Below, piece by piece: positions 47,600 through 57,792 of a stretch of DNA of 64,000 nucleotides (its first letter is position 1; every line of letters starts with the position of its first letter). The stretch spans positions 1 to 64,000 of the forward strand of contig NZ_NMUO01000007.1 in the NCBI RefSeq assembly GCF_002237365.1. Reading direction: 5' to 3'. The notes below the pieces were generated by a model. That model did no database searches and had not been told where the DNA came from. It worked only from the letters and a program-made list of their open reading frames with translations. Source of the DNA: Zobellella denitrificans. GTDB lineage: Bacteria > Pseudomonadota > Gammaproteobacteria > Enterobacterales > Aeromonadaceae. The translations under genes were made by a program, and so were the position numbers.

Positions 47600-49807
47600 A
47601 TGTCAAACGCCGAACAACAGCTCGACAGCCTCAGCCCCGAAGAGCGCAAGAAGCTCAAGGAGCTGATGGAAAAAGACGCCAAGACCGAGCGCAAGCTGAC
47701 CGGGCCCTGGGCCTGGCTGGTGGCCGGCCTGGCCGCGGCCATGGTCGCCATCTATTTCTACGGTGCCGGGGTGGCCGCCCTCAGCACCCAGTACCACCTG
47801 GGCGTGTATGTGTTGATCACCTTCGTCCTGGTGTTCCTGCTCTACCCCGCCGGCAGCCGCACCGCCCACGGTGGCCTGTCGCTGATCAGCGCGGCGCTGC
47901 TGTCGGTGCTGGTCAGTTGCTTCTTTATCTACGACTCGCCCACCGCCTTCTACCAGCAGATCACCCTGTTCCGGGAAACCTGGGAGTACGACGGCCTCGC
48001 CATGGCCATCTCCCAGGATCTGGACAAGCTGCACTACAGCCTGTGGCTGGTGCTGCCCTTCGCCGCCGTGCTGCTGCCGCTGGATCAGTGGCTGAACAAG
48101 CGTAACCACAACAGCCCCACCGCCAGCGATGTGATACTGGCGCTGATGGTGGCCGGCACCGTCATCTACTGGATCAGCCAGTTCGAGGCGCTCAACTACC
48201 GGGCCGGCGCCGAGAACGAGGTGGACATGCTGATCAGCATCGTCGGCCTGCTGCTGTCGCTCGAGATCTGCCGTCGGGTGCTGGGCTGGTCCATCACCCT
48301 GATCGGGGTGGGCATGATCGCCTTCGCCCTGTTCGGGCCCTACCTGCCGGAGCTGTTCGCCCACCGGGGCTTCCGCTTCGAGCGCCTGGCCACCGCCCTG
48401 TTCCTCACCACCAACGGGGTGTTCGGGGTCATGGCCAGCGTACTGGCCACCTACGTGATCCTGTTCATCTTCTTCGGCTCCTTCCTGCAGAAGTCCGGCG
48501 CCGGCAAGTTCTTTATCGACCTGCCCCTGGCCCTGGCCGGCCGCTCCACCGGCGGCCCGGCCAAGGTGGCGGTGATCTCCTCCGCCCTGTTCGGCTCGGT
48601 GTCCGGCTCCGCCATCGCCAACACCGTGTCCTCCGGCGCCTTCACCATCCCCATGATGAAGCGGGCCGGCTTCAAGCCCCACGTGGCCGGCGCCATCGAG
48701 CCCGCCGCCTCCATCGGCGGCATGTTCCTGCCCCCCATCATGGGCGCGGGCGGCTTCCTGATGGCCGAACTCACCGGCACCCCCTACTCCACCATCATGA
48801 TCCTGTCCATCGGGCCCGCCATCCTCTACTTCCTGGCGGTGTACTGCATGGTGCACTTCGAGGCCAAGAAACACGGCCTGGTGGGCATCCAGGGCGAGGA
48901 GATCCCGCACTGGAAAACGGTGTTCAAGGCCGGCTGGTACTACGCCCTGCCCCTGGTGATCATCACGGTGCTGCTGCTGAGCGGCCGCTCCGCCGGCAAC
49001 TCCGCCTTCTGGGCCACCCTGTCCTGCATCGCGGTAAGCTGGGTCAACAAGGAAACCCGCATGGGGCCGAGGGAGATCTGGGAAGCCATCCAGGTGGGCG
49101 CGCGCAACACCCTGATTGTGGGCGCCACCATCGGCGTGATCGGCGTCATCGTCGGCACCATCTCGCTCACCGGCATGGGCCTCAAGTTCTCCGACCTCAT
49201 CATCTCCATGGCCGGCGACAGCCTGTTCCTGGCCCTGGTGCTGGTGGCCATCGCCTCCCTGGTGCTGGGCATGGGCGTGCCGGTGACCGCCGCCTACCTG
49301 ATCGTGGCCGTGCTGGCGGTTCCCGCCCTGGGCGAGTTCGGCGTGGCCGCCATCGCCGCCCACATGATCGTCTACTGGCTGTCCCAGGACTCCAACATCA
49401 CCCCGCCGGTATGCGTGGCCGCCTACGCGGGCGCCGCCATCGCCGGTTCGGATCCCTGGAAGACCGGCTGGACCTCGTTCAAGTTCGCCAAGATGCTGTA
49501 CGTGATGCCGCTGCTGTTCGCCTACGTGCCGGCCATACTGCTCGACGGCACCATCATGGAGATCATCGTGGCCTTCGTCTCCGCCACCCTGGGCACCATC
49601 GCCTTCGGCGCCTTCTCCATGGGCTACCTGCGCCGCAGGACCAGGCTGCATGAATGGCTGCTGCTGGGCGTGGGCACCCTGCTGCTGTACTGGCCCACCC
49701 TGTGGTCCGACGCCGTCGGCCTGGCCGTTATCGCCCTGGTGTGGTGGCTGCAGCGGGAAGGCAGCACCGCCCCGGCGGTCAAGATCAACCACTCCAATGC
49801 CAGTTGA
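47600..49807 (+). CDS. TAXI-type TRAP transporter, fused small/large permease
   Basis: A 735-residue membrane protein fusing the small (DctQ-like, about residues 40-190) and large (DctM-like, about 200-690) TRAP subunits. Permease signatures are SGSAIANTVSSGAFTIPMMKRAGFKPHVAGAIEPAASIGGMFLPPIMGAGGF and VLGMGVPVTAAYLI, SQDSNITPPVCVAAYAGAAIAG. It begins with a charged soluble N-tail (LSPEERKKLKELMEKD). With its own TAXI binding protein downstream it takes up an organic acid, glutamate or 2-oxoglutarate being known for some relatives. Preceded by a sigma-54 promoter. Confidence 0.95.
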   Translation: MSNAEQQLDSLSPEERKKLKELMEKDAKTERKLTGPWAWLVAGLAAAMVAIYFYGAGVAALSTQYHLGVYVLITFVLVFLLYPAGSRTAHGGLSLISAALLSVLVSCFFIYDSPTAFYQQITLFRETWEYDGLAMAISQDLDKLHYSLWLVLPFAAVLLPLDQWLNKRNHNSPTASDVILALMVAGTVIYWISQFEALNYRAGAENEVDMLISIVGLLLSLEICRRVLGWSITLIGVGMIAFALFGPYLPELFAHRGFRFERLATALFLTTNGVFGVMASVLATYVILFIFFGSFLQKSGAGKFFIDLPLALAGRSTGGPAKVAVISSALFGSVSGSAIANTVSSGAFTIPMMKRAGFKPHVAGAIEPAASIGGMFLPPIMGAGGFLMAELTGTPYSTIMILSIGPAILYFLAVYCMVHFEAKKHGLVGIQGEEIPHWKTVFKAGWYYALPLVIITVLLLSGRSAGNSAFWATLSCIAVSWVNKETRMGPREIWEAIQVGARNTLIVGATIGVIGVIVGTISLTGMGLKFSDLIISMAGDSLFLALVLVAIASLVLGMGVPVTAAYLIVAVLAVPALGEFGVAAIAAHMIVYWLSQDSNITPPVCVAAYAGAAIAGSDPWKTGWTSFKFAKMLYVMPLLFAYVPAILLDGTIMEIIVAFVSATLGTIAFGAFSMGYLRRRTRLHEWLLLGVGTLLLYWPTLWSDAVGLAVIALVWWLQREGSTAPAVKINHSNAS

Positions 49808-49817
49808 GGAGACCAGC

Positions 49818-50267
49818 ATGGCCCAGATTAACCTGATCGTATATGCCACCGACTTCTCCGCAGGCTCGGCCCACGCCGCCGAGCTGGCCAGGCAACTGAC
49901 CGGACTGCACGGTGCCCGCCTGCACCTGCTGCACGTGATCACCGAGCTGCACGACCGGCACTGGCGCGGCATTCCCGTCGGCCTGATGGAGGAGTTTGCC
50001 CGGGAGGTCAAGACCCAGGCGGTGGCCGACATGCATGACTTTGCCCAGCGCTTCTTCGGCGATTTCGAGGGCGAACTGACCACGGACGTGGTGATGGGCC
50101 CGGCCGCCGAGGAGATCCTGGTCCAGGCTTCGGCCCTCGGTGCCGACCTTATCGTGATGGGCACCCATGGCCGCAGCGGGGTGGAGCAGCTGCTGGTCGG
50201 TTCCACCACCGAGCGGCTGATCCGCAAGTCCATGATCCCTGTATTAACCGTACCCGAGCGCGGCTGA
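49818..50267 (+). CDS. Universal stress protein between TRAP subunits
   Basis: A 149-residue UspA-fold protein: INLIVYATDFSAGSAHAAELARQL at the start and GADLIVMGTHGRSGVEQLLVGSTTERLIRKSMIPVLTV, the ATP-binding G-2x-G-9x-G(S/T) motif, at the end. It starts 10 bases after the permease. Usp genes inside TRAP operons (TeaD of Halomonas) modulate transport in response to ATP, so regulation of this TRAP is likely. Confidence 0.92.
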   Translation: MAQINLIVYATDFSAGSAHAAELARQLTGLHGARLHLLHVITELHDRHWRGIPVGLMEEFAREVKTQAVADMHDFAQRFFGDFEGELTTDVVMGPAAEEILVQASALGADLIVMGTHGRSGVEQLLVGSTTERLIRKSMIPVLTVPERG

Positions 50268-50327
50268 GAGGCCCGCCCCCCTTCTCGAAGGAAGACCCCG
50301 AGAAACCATAACAAAGAGGAAACAACC

Positions 50328-51329
50328 ATGATGTTGAAGCAACTGTTCAAACCCTCCAAGGCGCTGGCCTCCCTGACCATCGCCGCCGTGGCGGCCTTCG
50401 GCCTGAGCGCCACCGCCCAGGCCCAGACCGAACGCCTGGCGTTCTCCGGCGGCCCCGACGGCGGCACCTTCCAGTACTTTTCCAACGGCATCGCCACCCG
50501 GCTGTCGCGCACCATGGAAGGGGTGGAGGTGTCCAACATGGCGTCCGCCGGTTCGGTGGAAAACCTGCGTCGGGTCAACTCCCGTGACGCCGACTTCGGC
50601 ATCGTCTATTCCGGCGACATGTACCTGGGCCTGCAGGGCAAGCTGACCAACGACACCCGCCAGTACCGCAACGCCCAGGCCATCTCCTACCTGTACGGCG
50701 CCCCGGCCCACCTGATCGTGCTGGACGGCTCCGGCATCACCGACGTGGCCCAACTGGCCGGCAAGAACGTGGCCGTAGGCCCGGCCGGCTCCGGCGCCGC
50801 CGCCTCCGCCCAGCGCTTCTTCGAGGGCGTGGGCCTGTGGGACAAGATCACGCCCCAGTACATCGGTTACAACCAGGGCGCCTCCGCCCTGGGGGATCGC
50901 CAGATCGACGCCCTCTGGGTATTCGCCGGCTTCCCCAACGCCTCGGTGATCCAGGCCGCCTCCAGCAACAAGGTACGGCTGCTGCAGGTGAACGAGGCCG
51001 CCGAGAAGGGCACCCTGTTCAACGATCACCCCTACTACGCCACCGTGACCATTCCCGCCGGTACCTACCCGGGCGTGGACTACGACGTGGTCACCATCCA
51101 GGACTCCGCCCTCTGGGTGGCCGGCCGTCACCTGTCCGAAGACAAGGTGTACGACAGCCTGAAGGAGATCTACTCCGAAGATGGCCTCAAGTTCATGCAC
51201 TCCGTGACCCAGGCCGCCGAGGCCATGACGGTGGAAGACGGTATCCTGGGCATCGTGACCCCGCTGCACGAGGGCGCCAAGAAGTTCTGGACCGAGCAGG
51301 GCAAGACCCTGAGCAGCACCCAGCAATAA
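50328..51329 (+). CDS. TAXI-family TRAP solute-binding protein
   Basis: A 333-residue periplasmic protein. The signal peptide ends near residue 32 (...GLSATAQAQ). The TAXI fold shows LAFSGGPDGGTFQYFSNGIATRLSR, ASAGSVENLRRVNSRDADFGIVYSGD, KNVAVGPAGSGAAASAQRFF and GYNQGASALGDRQIDALWVFAGFPN. It binds the substrate for the fused permease. Last gene of the operon, with a strong terminator after it. Confidence 0.95.
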   Translation: MMLKQLFKPSKALASLTIAAVAAFGLSATAQAQTERLAFSGGPDGGTFQYFSNGIATRLSRTMEGVEVSNMASAGSVENLRRVNSRDADFGIVYSGDMYLGLQGKLTNDTRQYRNAQAISYLYGAPAHLIVLDGSGITDVAQLAGKNVAVGPAGSGAAASAQRFFEGVGLWDKITPQYIGYNQGASALGDRQIDALWVFAGFPNASVIQAASSNKVRLLQVNEAAEKGTLFNDHPYYATVTIPAGTYPGVDYDVVTIQDSALWVAGRHLSEDKVYDSLKEIYSEDGLKFMHSVTQAAEAMTVEDGILGIVTPLHEGAKKFWTEQGKTLSSTQQ

Positions 51330-51358
51330 TCCTTTTCAGGCTCCGTTAGCCTTTTCCG

Positions 51359-51382
51359 CCCCGCCGCAAGGCGGGGTTTTTT
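51359..51382 (+). terminator. Terminator of the TRAP operon
   Basis: CCCCGCC-GCAA-GGCGGGG stem of 7 bp with a GNRA tetraloop, followed by six T residues. Confidence 0.95.
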
Positions 51383-51497
51383 ATGGTGACGTGAGCAAGC
51401 TCCCGCTTTGCCCTCCCCGCTATTGGTCCGACCATCGCCCAGACGCTATAACAATCATTCAACATCGAACAATCATTTTTCCAGGGAAAGGTGGGCT

Positions 51498-53357
51498 GTG
51501 CACTCATTCAGGCTTGGCATCGGCGGACGACTGCTGCTGGCGTTTCTGCTGCTGGCGGCCATCACCCTGCTGGCGGCGGGGCTCTCCTGGCGCAGCAGCG
51601 GTGAGCTGGAGACCCGGCTGCAACAGCTGCGGGAAACCAGCATAGGGGTGCTCTATGCCGCCTCCCGCCTCAACGATCAGAGCCGGCAGGTGGTGGCCAT
51701 GGTGCCGCAACTGGTCAGCGCCGAGTCCCGCGCCGAACGGGAGCGGGCCCGCCAGGGGCTGGATCAGGCGCTGAACGGCATGGAGGACTGGATGCGCCAC
51801 CTGCCGGACTACAACCGCTACTTTATCGAGATCACCGATCAGATCCGCAACAGCGTCGAACTGCTCGACACCACGGTCGTCCGCCGTGAACAGCTCGCTT
51901 GGGAAAGCCAGCAACAACGCCAGCTGATCCATCCGCTCTATCGCCGGCTCAACGACAGCCTGCTCGCCCGCCAGGCGGCCTCGCCCTCGCCGGAGCGGGC
52001 CACCATGCTACAGATCATCAACTATCTCGCCGCCCTGGCGGAAAAGGTCGCCAACGACACCAGCTTCAACGAGCTGGACTATACCTTCCTGCGGCTGGAG
52101 CAGATGGCCGGCGAACTCGACGGCCTGGATCGGGCTCTGCCCGACGACGAACGCCGGTCCCTGGCCCTGCTGCTGACCCTGGTGTCCCGGGATGGACCGC
52201 TGTTCCGGCTGAAAAACGAAGAGCTGGATCTGCGCTACCAGGAGCAGTTCCTGGTGGCCAACAGCCAGCGCCACGTGCGCCAGCTCGCCACCCAGATAGC
52301 CCACTACAGCGAGGCCGCCAACCATCAGGTCGATGCCGACATCGCCCAGTCGGCCCATACCCTGGCCCGCACCAGCCATGCCACCCTGCTGCTGTCCCTG
52401 CTCAGCCTGCTGCTGGTGGCCGGCATCTCCTGGCTCTATGTCAGCCGCAACGTGCTGGCGCGCATCGTCCGGTTGCAGCGCGACATGAGGGCCATTGCCA
52501 GCGGCCGGCTGGACACGCCCGTCAGCATCCGGGGCCGGGATGAAGTGGCCGACATGGCCAGGGATCTGCGCCACTTCCAGCAGACCGCCCTGCGGGCGGA
52601 GCGGGCCCGCCACCGCCTGGCCCGGGAAATCGAGGACCGGCTCCATGCCGAGCGCCAGCTGCGCCTGACCCAGGAAGAGCTGATCCAGGCCGGCAAGCTC
52701 GCCGCCCTGGGCCAGCTCAGCGTGGCCATCACCCACGAGATCAACCAGCCGCTCAACGCCATGAGCACCCAGTTGCATTCGGTGGGCCGCTACCTGGCCC
52801 GCAATGAAGCGGACAAGGCCGAGCAGGGCCTCGGCAAGCTGCGCCAGTTGCTGGACAAGGCCGGCACCATTACCCGCCACCTGCGCAGCTTCGCCCGCAA
52901 GGCCGACAGCCGGCTGTCGCCGGTGGCCCTGGGGGCGGTGGTGGAAGCGGCGGTCGAACTGCTGCAGCCCAGATGGCGCGGGGTGACCCTGAGCATCGCG
53001 GGGGATGCCGACACCCTGGTGCAGGCCGAGGCCATCCGCCTGGAGCAGGTGCTGGTCAACCTGCTCGGCAACGCCCTCGACGCGCTGGAGGAGCGGCCGT
53101 CTCCCGAGGTGCGCATCCACTGGCGGCAGTACCGGGATCAGGTGCAGCTCTGCCTGGAGGACAACGGCTGCGGCATTCCTCCCGAACGGCTGGAGCAGAT
53201 CTTCGACCCCTACTACACCACCAAGGCCCCGGGCAAGGGCCTGGGGCTGGGCCTGGCCATCAGCTACAACATCATGCAGGACCTGGGCGGCCAGATCCGC
53301 CTGAGCTCCACCCCCGGCCGGGGCACCACCTTCAACCTGCGTTTCAACAGGGCATAA
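51498..53357 (+). CDS. PgtB/DctB-like sensor histidine kinase
   Basis: A 619-residue membrane kinase. TM1 is about residues 7-28 and TM2 about 298-318; between them is a long helical periplasmic domain of the TorS/PgtB kind ([36 protein letters not shown]). HAMP follows (about 319-372), then the H-box [19 protein letters not shown] (phospho-His 413) and HATPase boxes [27 protein letters not shown] 51498 after AAAGGTG is chosen. Directly followed by its regulator. Similarity in plan to Salmonella PgtB, sensor for phosphoglycerate uptake, is by recollection. Confidence 0.88.
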   Translation: MHSFRLGIGGRLLLAFLLLAAITLLAAGLSWRSSGELETRLQQLRETSIGVLYAASRLNDQSRQVVAMVPQLVSAESRAERERARQGLDQALNGMEDWMRHLPDYNRYFIEITDQIRNSVELLDTTVVRREQLAWESQQQRQLIHPLYRRLNDSLLARQAASPSPERATMLQIINYLAALAEKVANDTSFNELDYTFLRLEQMAGELDGLDRALPDDERRSLALLLTLVSRDGPLFRLKNEELDLRYQEQFLVANSQRHVRQLATQIAHYSEAANHQVDADIAQSAHTLARTSHATLLLSLLSLLLVAGISWLYVSRNVLARIVRLQRDMRAIASGRLDTPVSIRGRDEVADMARDLRHFQQTALRAERARHRLAREIEDRLHAERQLRLTQEELIQAGKLAALGQLSVAITHEINQPLNAMSTQLHSVGRYLARNEADKAEQGLGKLRQLLDKAGTITRHLRSFARKADSRLSPVALGAVVEAAVELLQPRWRGVTLSIAGDADTLVQAEAIRLEQVLVNLLGNALDALEERPSPEVRIHWRQYRDQVQLCLEDNGCGIPPERLEQIFDPYYTTKAPGKGLGLGLAISYNIMQDLGGQIRLSSTPGRGTTFNLRFNRA

Positions 53358-53358
53358 C

Positions 53359-54696
<1,338 letters not shown>

Positions 54697-54706
54697 GCCC
54701 CCCGGG

Positions 54707-54730
54707 CTTTGGGACAACCCTGTCCCAAAG
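54707..54730. promoter_or_regulatory. Enhancer palindrome upstream of glpQ
   Basis: A perfect palindrome, CTTTGGGACA - ACCC - TGTCCCAAAG. Its centre (54718.5) is 71.5 bp before the -24 GG of the glpQ sigma-54 promoter. It starts 10 bases after the activator gene; without a T-run it could still form a hairpin in mRNA, but the same core recurs twice before the phnD-like gene. Confidence 0.8.
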
Positions 54731-54787
54731 TCCTCTTCGCCTGTCATCACGATTTCATAACAACATGAAATATAAAAAGAAAAAATC

Positions 54788-54805
54788 GTGGCATCGATTT
54801 TGCCA
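54788..54805 (+). promoter_or_regulatory. Sigma-54 promoter of glpQ
   Basis: GTGGCATCGATTTTGCCA: GG at 54790-54791, ten bases, GC at 54802-54803. It is followed by an inverted repeat CCATAGGG (54803-54810) / CCCTATGG (54833-54840), with GCCC-AAAC-GGGC inside, which starts in the -12 element and would form a 5'-leader stem. Confidence 0.82.
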
Positions 54806-54867
54806 TAGGGAGTTGGCCCAAACGGGCATTCACCCTATGGACTTTTCAACGATGAAGGACTGACATC

Positions 54868-55938
54868 ATGACCAAACCCCTGCTGAGCGGCCTGCTGGCC
54901 ACCACCCTGCTGTGCTCCCCCTGGCTGCAGGCCGAACAGATAGTCGTGGCCCACCGGGGTGCCTCCGGCTACCTGCCGGAACACACCCTGGCGGCCAAGG
55001 CCCTGGCCTACGCCATGAAGCCCCATTACCTGGAGCAGGACCTGGTGATGACCAAGGATGATCGCCTGGTGGTACTGCACGATCACTACCTGGACCGGGT
55101 CAGCGACGTGGCCGAACGCTTCCCCGGCCGCGCCCGGGAAGACGGCCGCTACTACGCCATCGACTTCACCCTGGACGAGATCCGCCAGTTGCGGGCCACC
55201 GAAGTGTTCAACCAGGACGAAGCCGGCAAACAGAGCGCCGTCTATCCCGGGCGTTTCCCCCTGTGGCAGTCCAGCTTTCGCATTCCCACCTTCGAGGAGG
55301 AAATCGAGCTGATCCAGGGCCTGAACAAGAGCCTGGGCTACGACATCGGCATCTACCCGGAGATCAAGGCGCCCTGGCTGCACCACCAGCACGGCAAGGA
55401 CATTGCCCGCGCCACCCTGGAGGTGCTCAAGCGCTACGGCTACACCGGGCGGGACAGCAAGGTCTACCTGCAGACCTTCGACTACAACGAGCTCAAGCGC
55501 ATCAAGGAGCAGTTGCTGCCGGAATACGGCATGGACATCAAGCTGGTGATGCTGCTGGCCCATACCGACTGGGGCGAAACCTTCGAGCAGGATGCCCAGG
55601 GCCAGTGGATCCCCTATGACTACGACTGGATGTTCGAGCCCGACGCCATGGCCACCCTGGCCCGGCACGCGGACGGCGTCGGCCCCTGGATGCCGATGGT
55701 GGTGGCCGACGGCTCCACCCCCGGCAACATCGAGCTGACCGGCCTGGCGGCCCGGGCCCAGGCCGCCGGCCTGGAGGTGCACCCCTACACCCTGCGCCTG
55801 GACGAAGGCCGGCTGCCCGCCTACGCCGAAAACTTCGAGCAGTTGCTCGACGTCTTCTACAACCAGGCCAGGGTGGACGGGGTCTTTACCGACTTCCCCG
55901 ACAGGGCCGTCGCCTTTTTGGAACGGCAGGCGGAGTAA
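54868..55938 (+). CDS. glpQ: Periplasmic glycerophosphodiester phosphodiesterase
   Basis: A 356-residue TIM-barrel enzyme that splits glycerophosphodiesters (from phospholipids) into glycerol-3-phosphate and an alcohol. A signal peptide ends near residue 22 (LCSPWLQAEQ). GDPD signatures are VVAHRGASGYLPEHTLAAKALAYAMKPHYLEQDLVMTKDDRLVVLHDHYLD, with catalytic His and metal Glu/Asp, and IGIYPEIKAPW. Length equals E. coli GlpQ (358). Controlled by a sigma-54 promoter and enhancer palindrome. E. coli glpQ belongs to the GlpR regulon, so this control is unusual. Confidence 0.95.
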   Translation: MTKPLLSGLLATTLLCSPWLQAEQIVVAHRGASGYLPEHTLAAKALAYAMKPHYLEQDLVMTKDDRLVVLHDHYLDRVSDVAERFPGRAREDGRYYAIDFTLDEIRQLRATEVFNQDEAGKQSAVYPGRFPLWQSSFRIPTFEEEIELIQGLNKSLGYDIGIYPEIKAPWLHHQHGKDIARATLEVLKRYGYTGRDSKVYLQTFDYNELKRIKEQLLPEYGMDIKLVMLLAHTDWGETFEQDAQGQWIPYDYDWMFEPDAMATLARHADGVGPWMPMVVADGSTPGNIELTGLAARAQAAGLEVHPYTLRLDEGRLPAYAENFEQLLDVFYNQARVDGVFTDFPDRAVAFLERQAE

Positions 55939-55990
55939 GACACCAACCCAGAGCGCCATGTAGTTTAAAAATCAGGCAGGGATGATTCTT

Positions 55991-56153
55991 GGGGCGCGGG
56001 CGGCCCGCCCGCATGAAGATGGCGCCGAGGTGGGCGAAGGCACAGCCCAGCCCGCAATGCCTGTTCTGCCTCGAGCCTCTTTGAACCTGTGGTGTGGCGG
56101 GCCAGCCCGGGGGTTCCCGCTGCGCGGGAAAGCAGGCGGGCCGCCTGCGCTCC
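55991..56153. repeat. MITE-like repeat R2, copy 2 (163 bp)
   Basis: Second copy of the element at 34146-34309, about 80% identical. The ends are GGGGCGCGGGCG and CGCCTGCGCTCC, terminal inverted repeats with two mismatches. It lies between glpQ and the phnD-like promoter region. A tail related to R1 (ACCGACGAG, GTCGC) follows it, as R1 sequence follows copy 1. Confidence 0.72.
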
Positions 56154-56224
56154 ACCAGTCAGGTGCCAATCTGCAAACGTCGTTTGCCACCGACGAGAGT
56201 CGCAGGGATAAGCGGGCAGTCCAC

Positions 56225-56244
56225 AAGGGACAACCCTGTCCCTT
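56225..56244. promoter_or_regulatory. Enhancer palindrome, distal, upstream of phnD-like gene
   Basis: AAGGGACA - ACCC - TGTCCCTT, perfect 8-bp arms. The 16-base core is identical to that of the site before glpQ. Its centre is 33 bp (about three turns) upstream of the second palindrome at 56260. Confidence 0.78.
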
Positions 56245-56259
56245 TTTAACAAAACCGGC

Positions 56260-56275
56260 GGGACAGGACTGTCCC
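56260..56275. promoter_or_regulatory. Enhancer palindrome, proximal, upstream of phnD-like gene
   Basis: GGGACA - GGAC - TGTCCC. Its centre (56267.5) is 71.5 bp before the -24 GG at 56339, the same distance as at glpQ. The spacer differs, so only the GGGACA/TGTCCC arms appear to be read. Confidence 0.78.
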
Positions 56276-56336
56276 AAAGCCGGTTATCAAACCAGACGAA
56301 AAAAGTTAACGCATTGAAAATAAAAGATTAAAAATA

Positions 56337-56354
56337 TTGGCACCCATATTGCCA
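56337..56354 (+). promoter_or_regulatory. Sigma-54 promoter of the phnD-like gene
   Basis: TTGGCACCCATATTGCCA: GG at 56339-56340, ten bases, GC at 56351-56352, a near-perfect RpoN promoter with TGGCAC and TTGC. As at glpQ, it runs into CCATAGGG, with CCCATACGG downstream. Confidence 0.88.
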
Positions 56355-56417
56355 TAGGGAAAGGGCAACACCGGGCACCGCCCATACGGAATAATCGACA
56401 AGATAAGGACGAAAACC

Positions 56418-57455
56418 ATGACCAAAAACCTGATCACCGGCCTGCTGGCCTCCGCCCTGCTCGGCTTCGGCGTCGCCGCCCAGGCCCAGGACTGCCCCCG
56501 CGGCGTGCTCGACGACATGTACTGCGACAGCAACGGCGACATGGTGGCCGACACCCCCGCCGATCCCAAGCAGTGGAAGGATCCGGGCACCCTGGTGTTC
56601 ACCTATACCCCGGTGGAAGATCCCGCCGTCTACCGCGACGCCTTCGCCGACTTCCAGAACTATCTGGCGGAAAAAACCGGCAAGAAGGTGATCTACTACT
56701 CGGTACACTCCAACTCGGCCCAGGTCGAGGCCATGCGCTCCGGCCGGCTGCATATCGCCGGCTTCTCCACCGGCCCCACCGGCTACGCGGTCAACCTGGC
56801 CGGCTATGTGCCCATCGCCGTCAAGGGCACCGAAGAGGCCTTCCAGGGCTATAACCTGATCATGCTGGTGCGCGCCGACAGCGACATCCAGACCATGGAA
56901 GACGTGAAGGGCAAGACGGTGGCCCACACCGCCGTGTCCTCCAACTCCGGCAACCTGGCGCCCCGCGCCCTGTTTCCGCTGATCGGCCTGACCCCGGACG
57001 AAGACTACAAGGTGGTCTATTCCGGCAAGCACGACCAGTCGGTGATGGGCGTGCTGTCCGGCGACTACGACGCCGCTCCCGTGGCCTCCGATGTCTACGA
57101 CCGCATGGTCGAGGCCGGCCGGGTCAAGGGCGAGGACTTCCGCACCATCTACACCAGCGCCCGTTTCCCCACCTCCGCCTTCGGCTATGCCCACGACCTG
57201 CACCCGGATCTGGTGGCCAGGATCAAGGACGCCTTCGACAGCTATCGCTTCCCGGCAGAAATGCAGGAGACCTTCGGCGGTGCCGATCGCTTCTACCCCA
57301 TCACCTACAAGGAAGACTGGCAGATCATCCGCGACATCGCCCACGCCACCGGCACCGCCTACACCAAGAACGGCCTGCAGCAACTGGCGGAGAAGGAAGC
57401 CGCCGAGGCCGCCAAGCAACGGGCCGAAGCCCTGGCGCAACAGGCCCAGCAGTAA
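56418..57455 (+). CDS. PhnD-like phosphate-ester/phosphonate binding protein
   Basis: A 345-residue periplasmic binding protein. The signal peptide ends near residue 23 (GVAAQAQ). The PhnD/PtxB-type fold shows TLVFTYTPVEDPAVYRDAFADFQNYLAEKTGKKVIYYSVHSNSAQVEAMRSGRLHIAGFSTGPTGYAVNLAG and VKGKTVAHTAVSSNSGNLAPRALF. The N-terminal DSNGDMVADTP segment is typical of a PhnD subgroup. The family binds phosphonates, phosphite or phosphate esters; the pairing with GlpQ favours an organophosphate. It has its own sigma-54 promoter. Confidence 0.88.
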   Translation: MTKNLITGLLASALLGFGVAAQAQDCPRGVLDDMYCDSNGDMVADTPADPKQWKDPGTLVFTYTPVEDPAVYRDAFADFQNYLAEKTGKKVIYYSVHSNSAQVEAMRSGRLHIAGFSTGPTGYAVNLAGYVPIAVKGTEEAFQGYNLIMLVRADSDIQTMEDVKGKTVAHTAVSSNSGNLAPRALFPLIGLTPDEDYKVVYSGKHDQSVMGVLSGDYDAAPVASDVYDRMVEAGRVKGEDFRTIYTSARFPTSAFGYAHDLHPDLVARIKDAFDSYRFPAEMQETFGGADRFYPITYKEDWQIIRDIAHATGTAYTKNGLQQLAEKEAAEAAKQRAEALAQQAQQ

Positions 57456-57476
57456 AGACCCGGGGCCTGTTTACGC

Positions 57477-57700
57477 TCTGCAGCATTCGGCCAAAGGGTG
57501 CTGCTTGGAACTCTAGTGTCGCCTGCTGGCTACATCAACAGACGACGTCGGGGTTGAAAGAGGCGACAGGGATTGCCTCCGCCGACCGTCACATGCCAGG
57601 GACGGCATGTGCCGAGCGTCACAGGGATGTGCTTGCAGCGTGTCGGTGGAGGTAGCCCTGTTGCCTTTCCTCTGGCCACAACCGACAAGCCCCGTGGAGA
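57477..57700. repeat. Dispersed large-hairpin repeat R1, copy C
   Basis: It lies in the 337-base gap between the phnD-like gene and phnC. The arm 57561-57586 pairs imperfectly with 57642-57666 (GCCTCCGCCGAC / GTCGGTGGAGG core), enclosing ACATGCC-AGGGAC-GGCATGT. 23 of 29 bases of the 5' flank match copy A. Being inside an operon, it may lower phnC expression relative to the binding protein. Confidence 0.7.
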
Positions 57701-57792
57701 TCGTAAACGACCTCAGGAATGACAGCCTGTGACCGGACGCCTTTTCGTACAGAGGCGCCCCCTTTTTCCGATTAACCGCAAGGAAGAACGAG

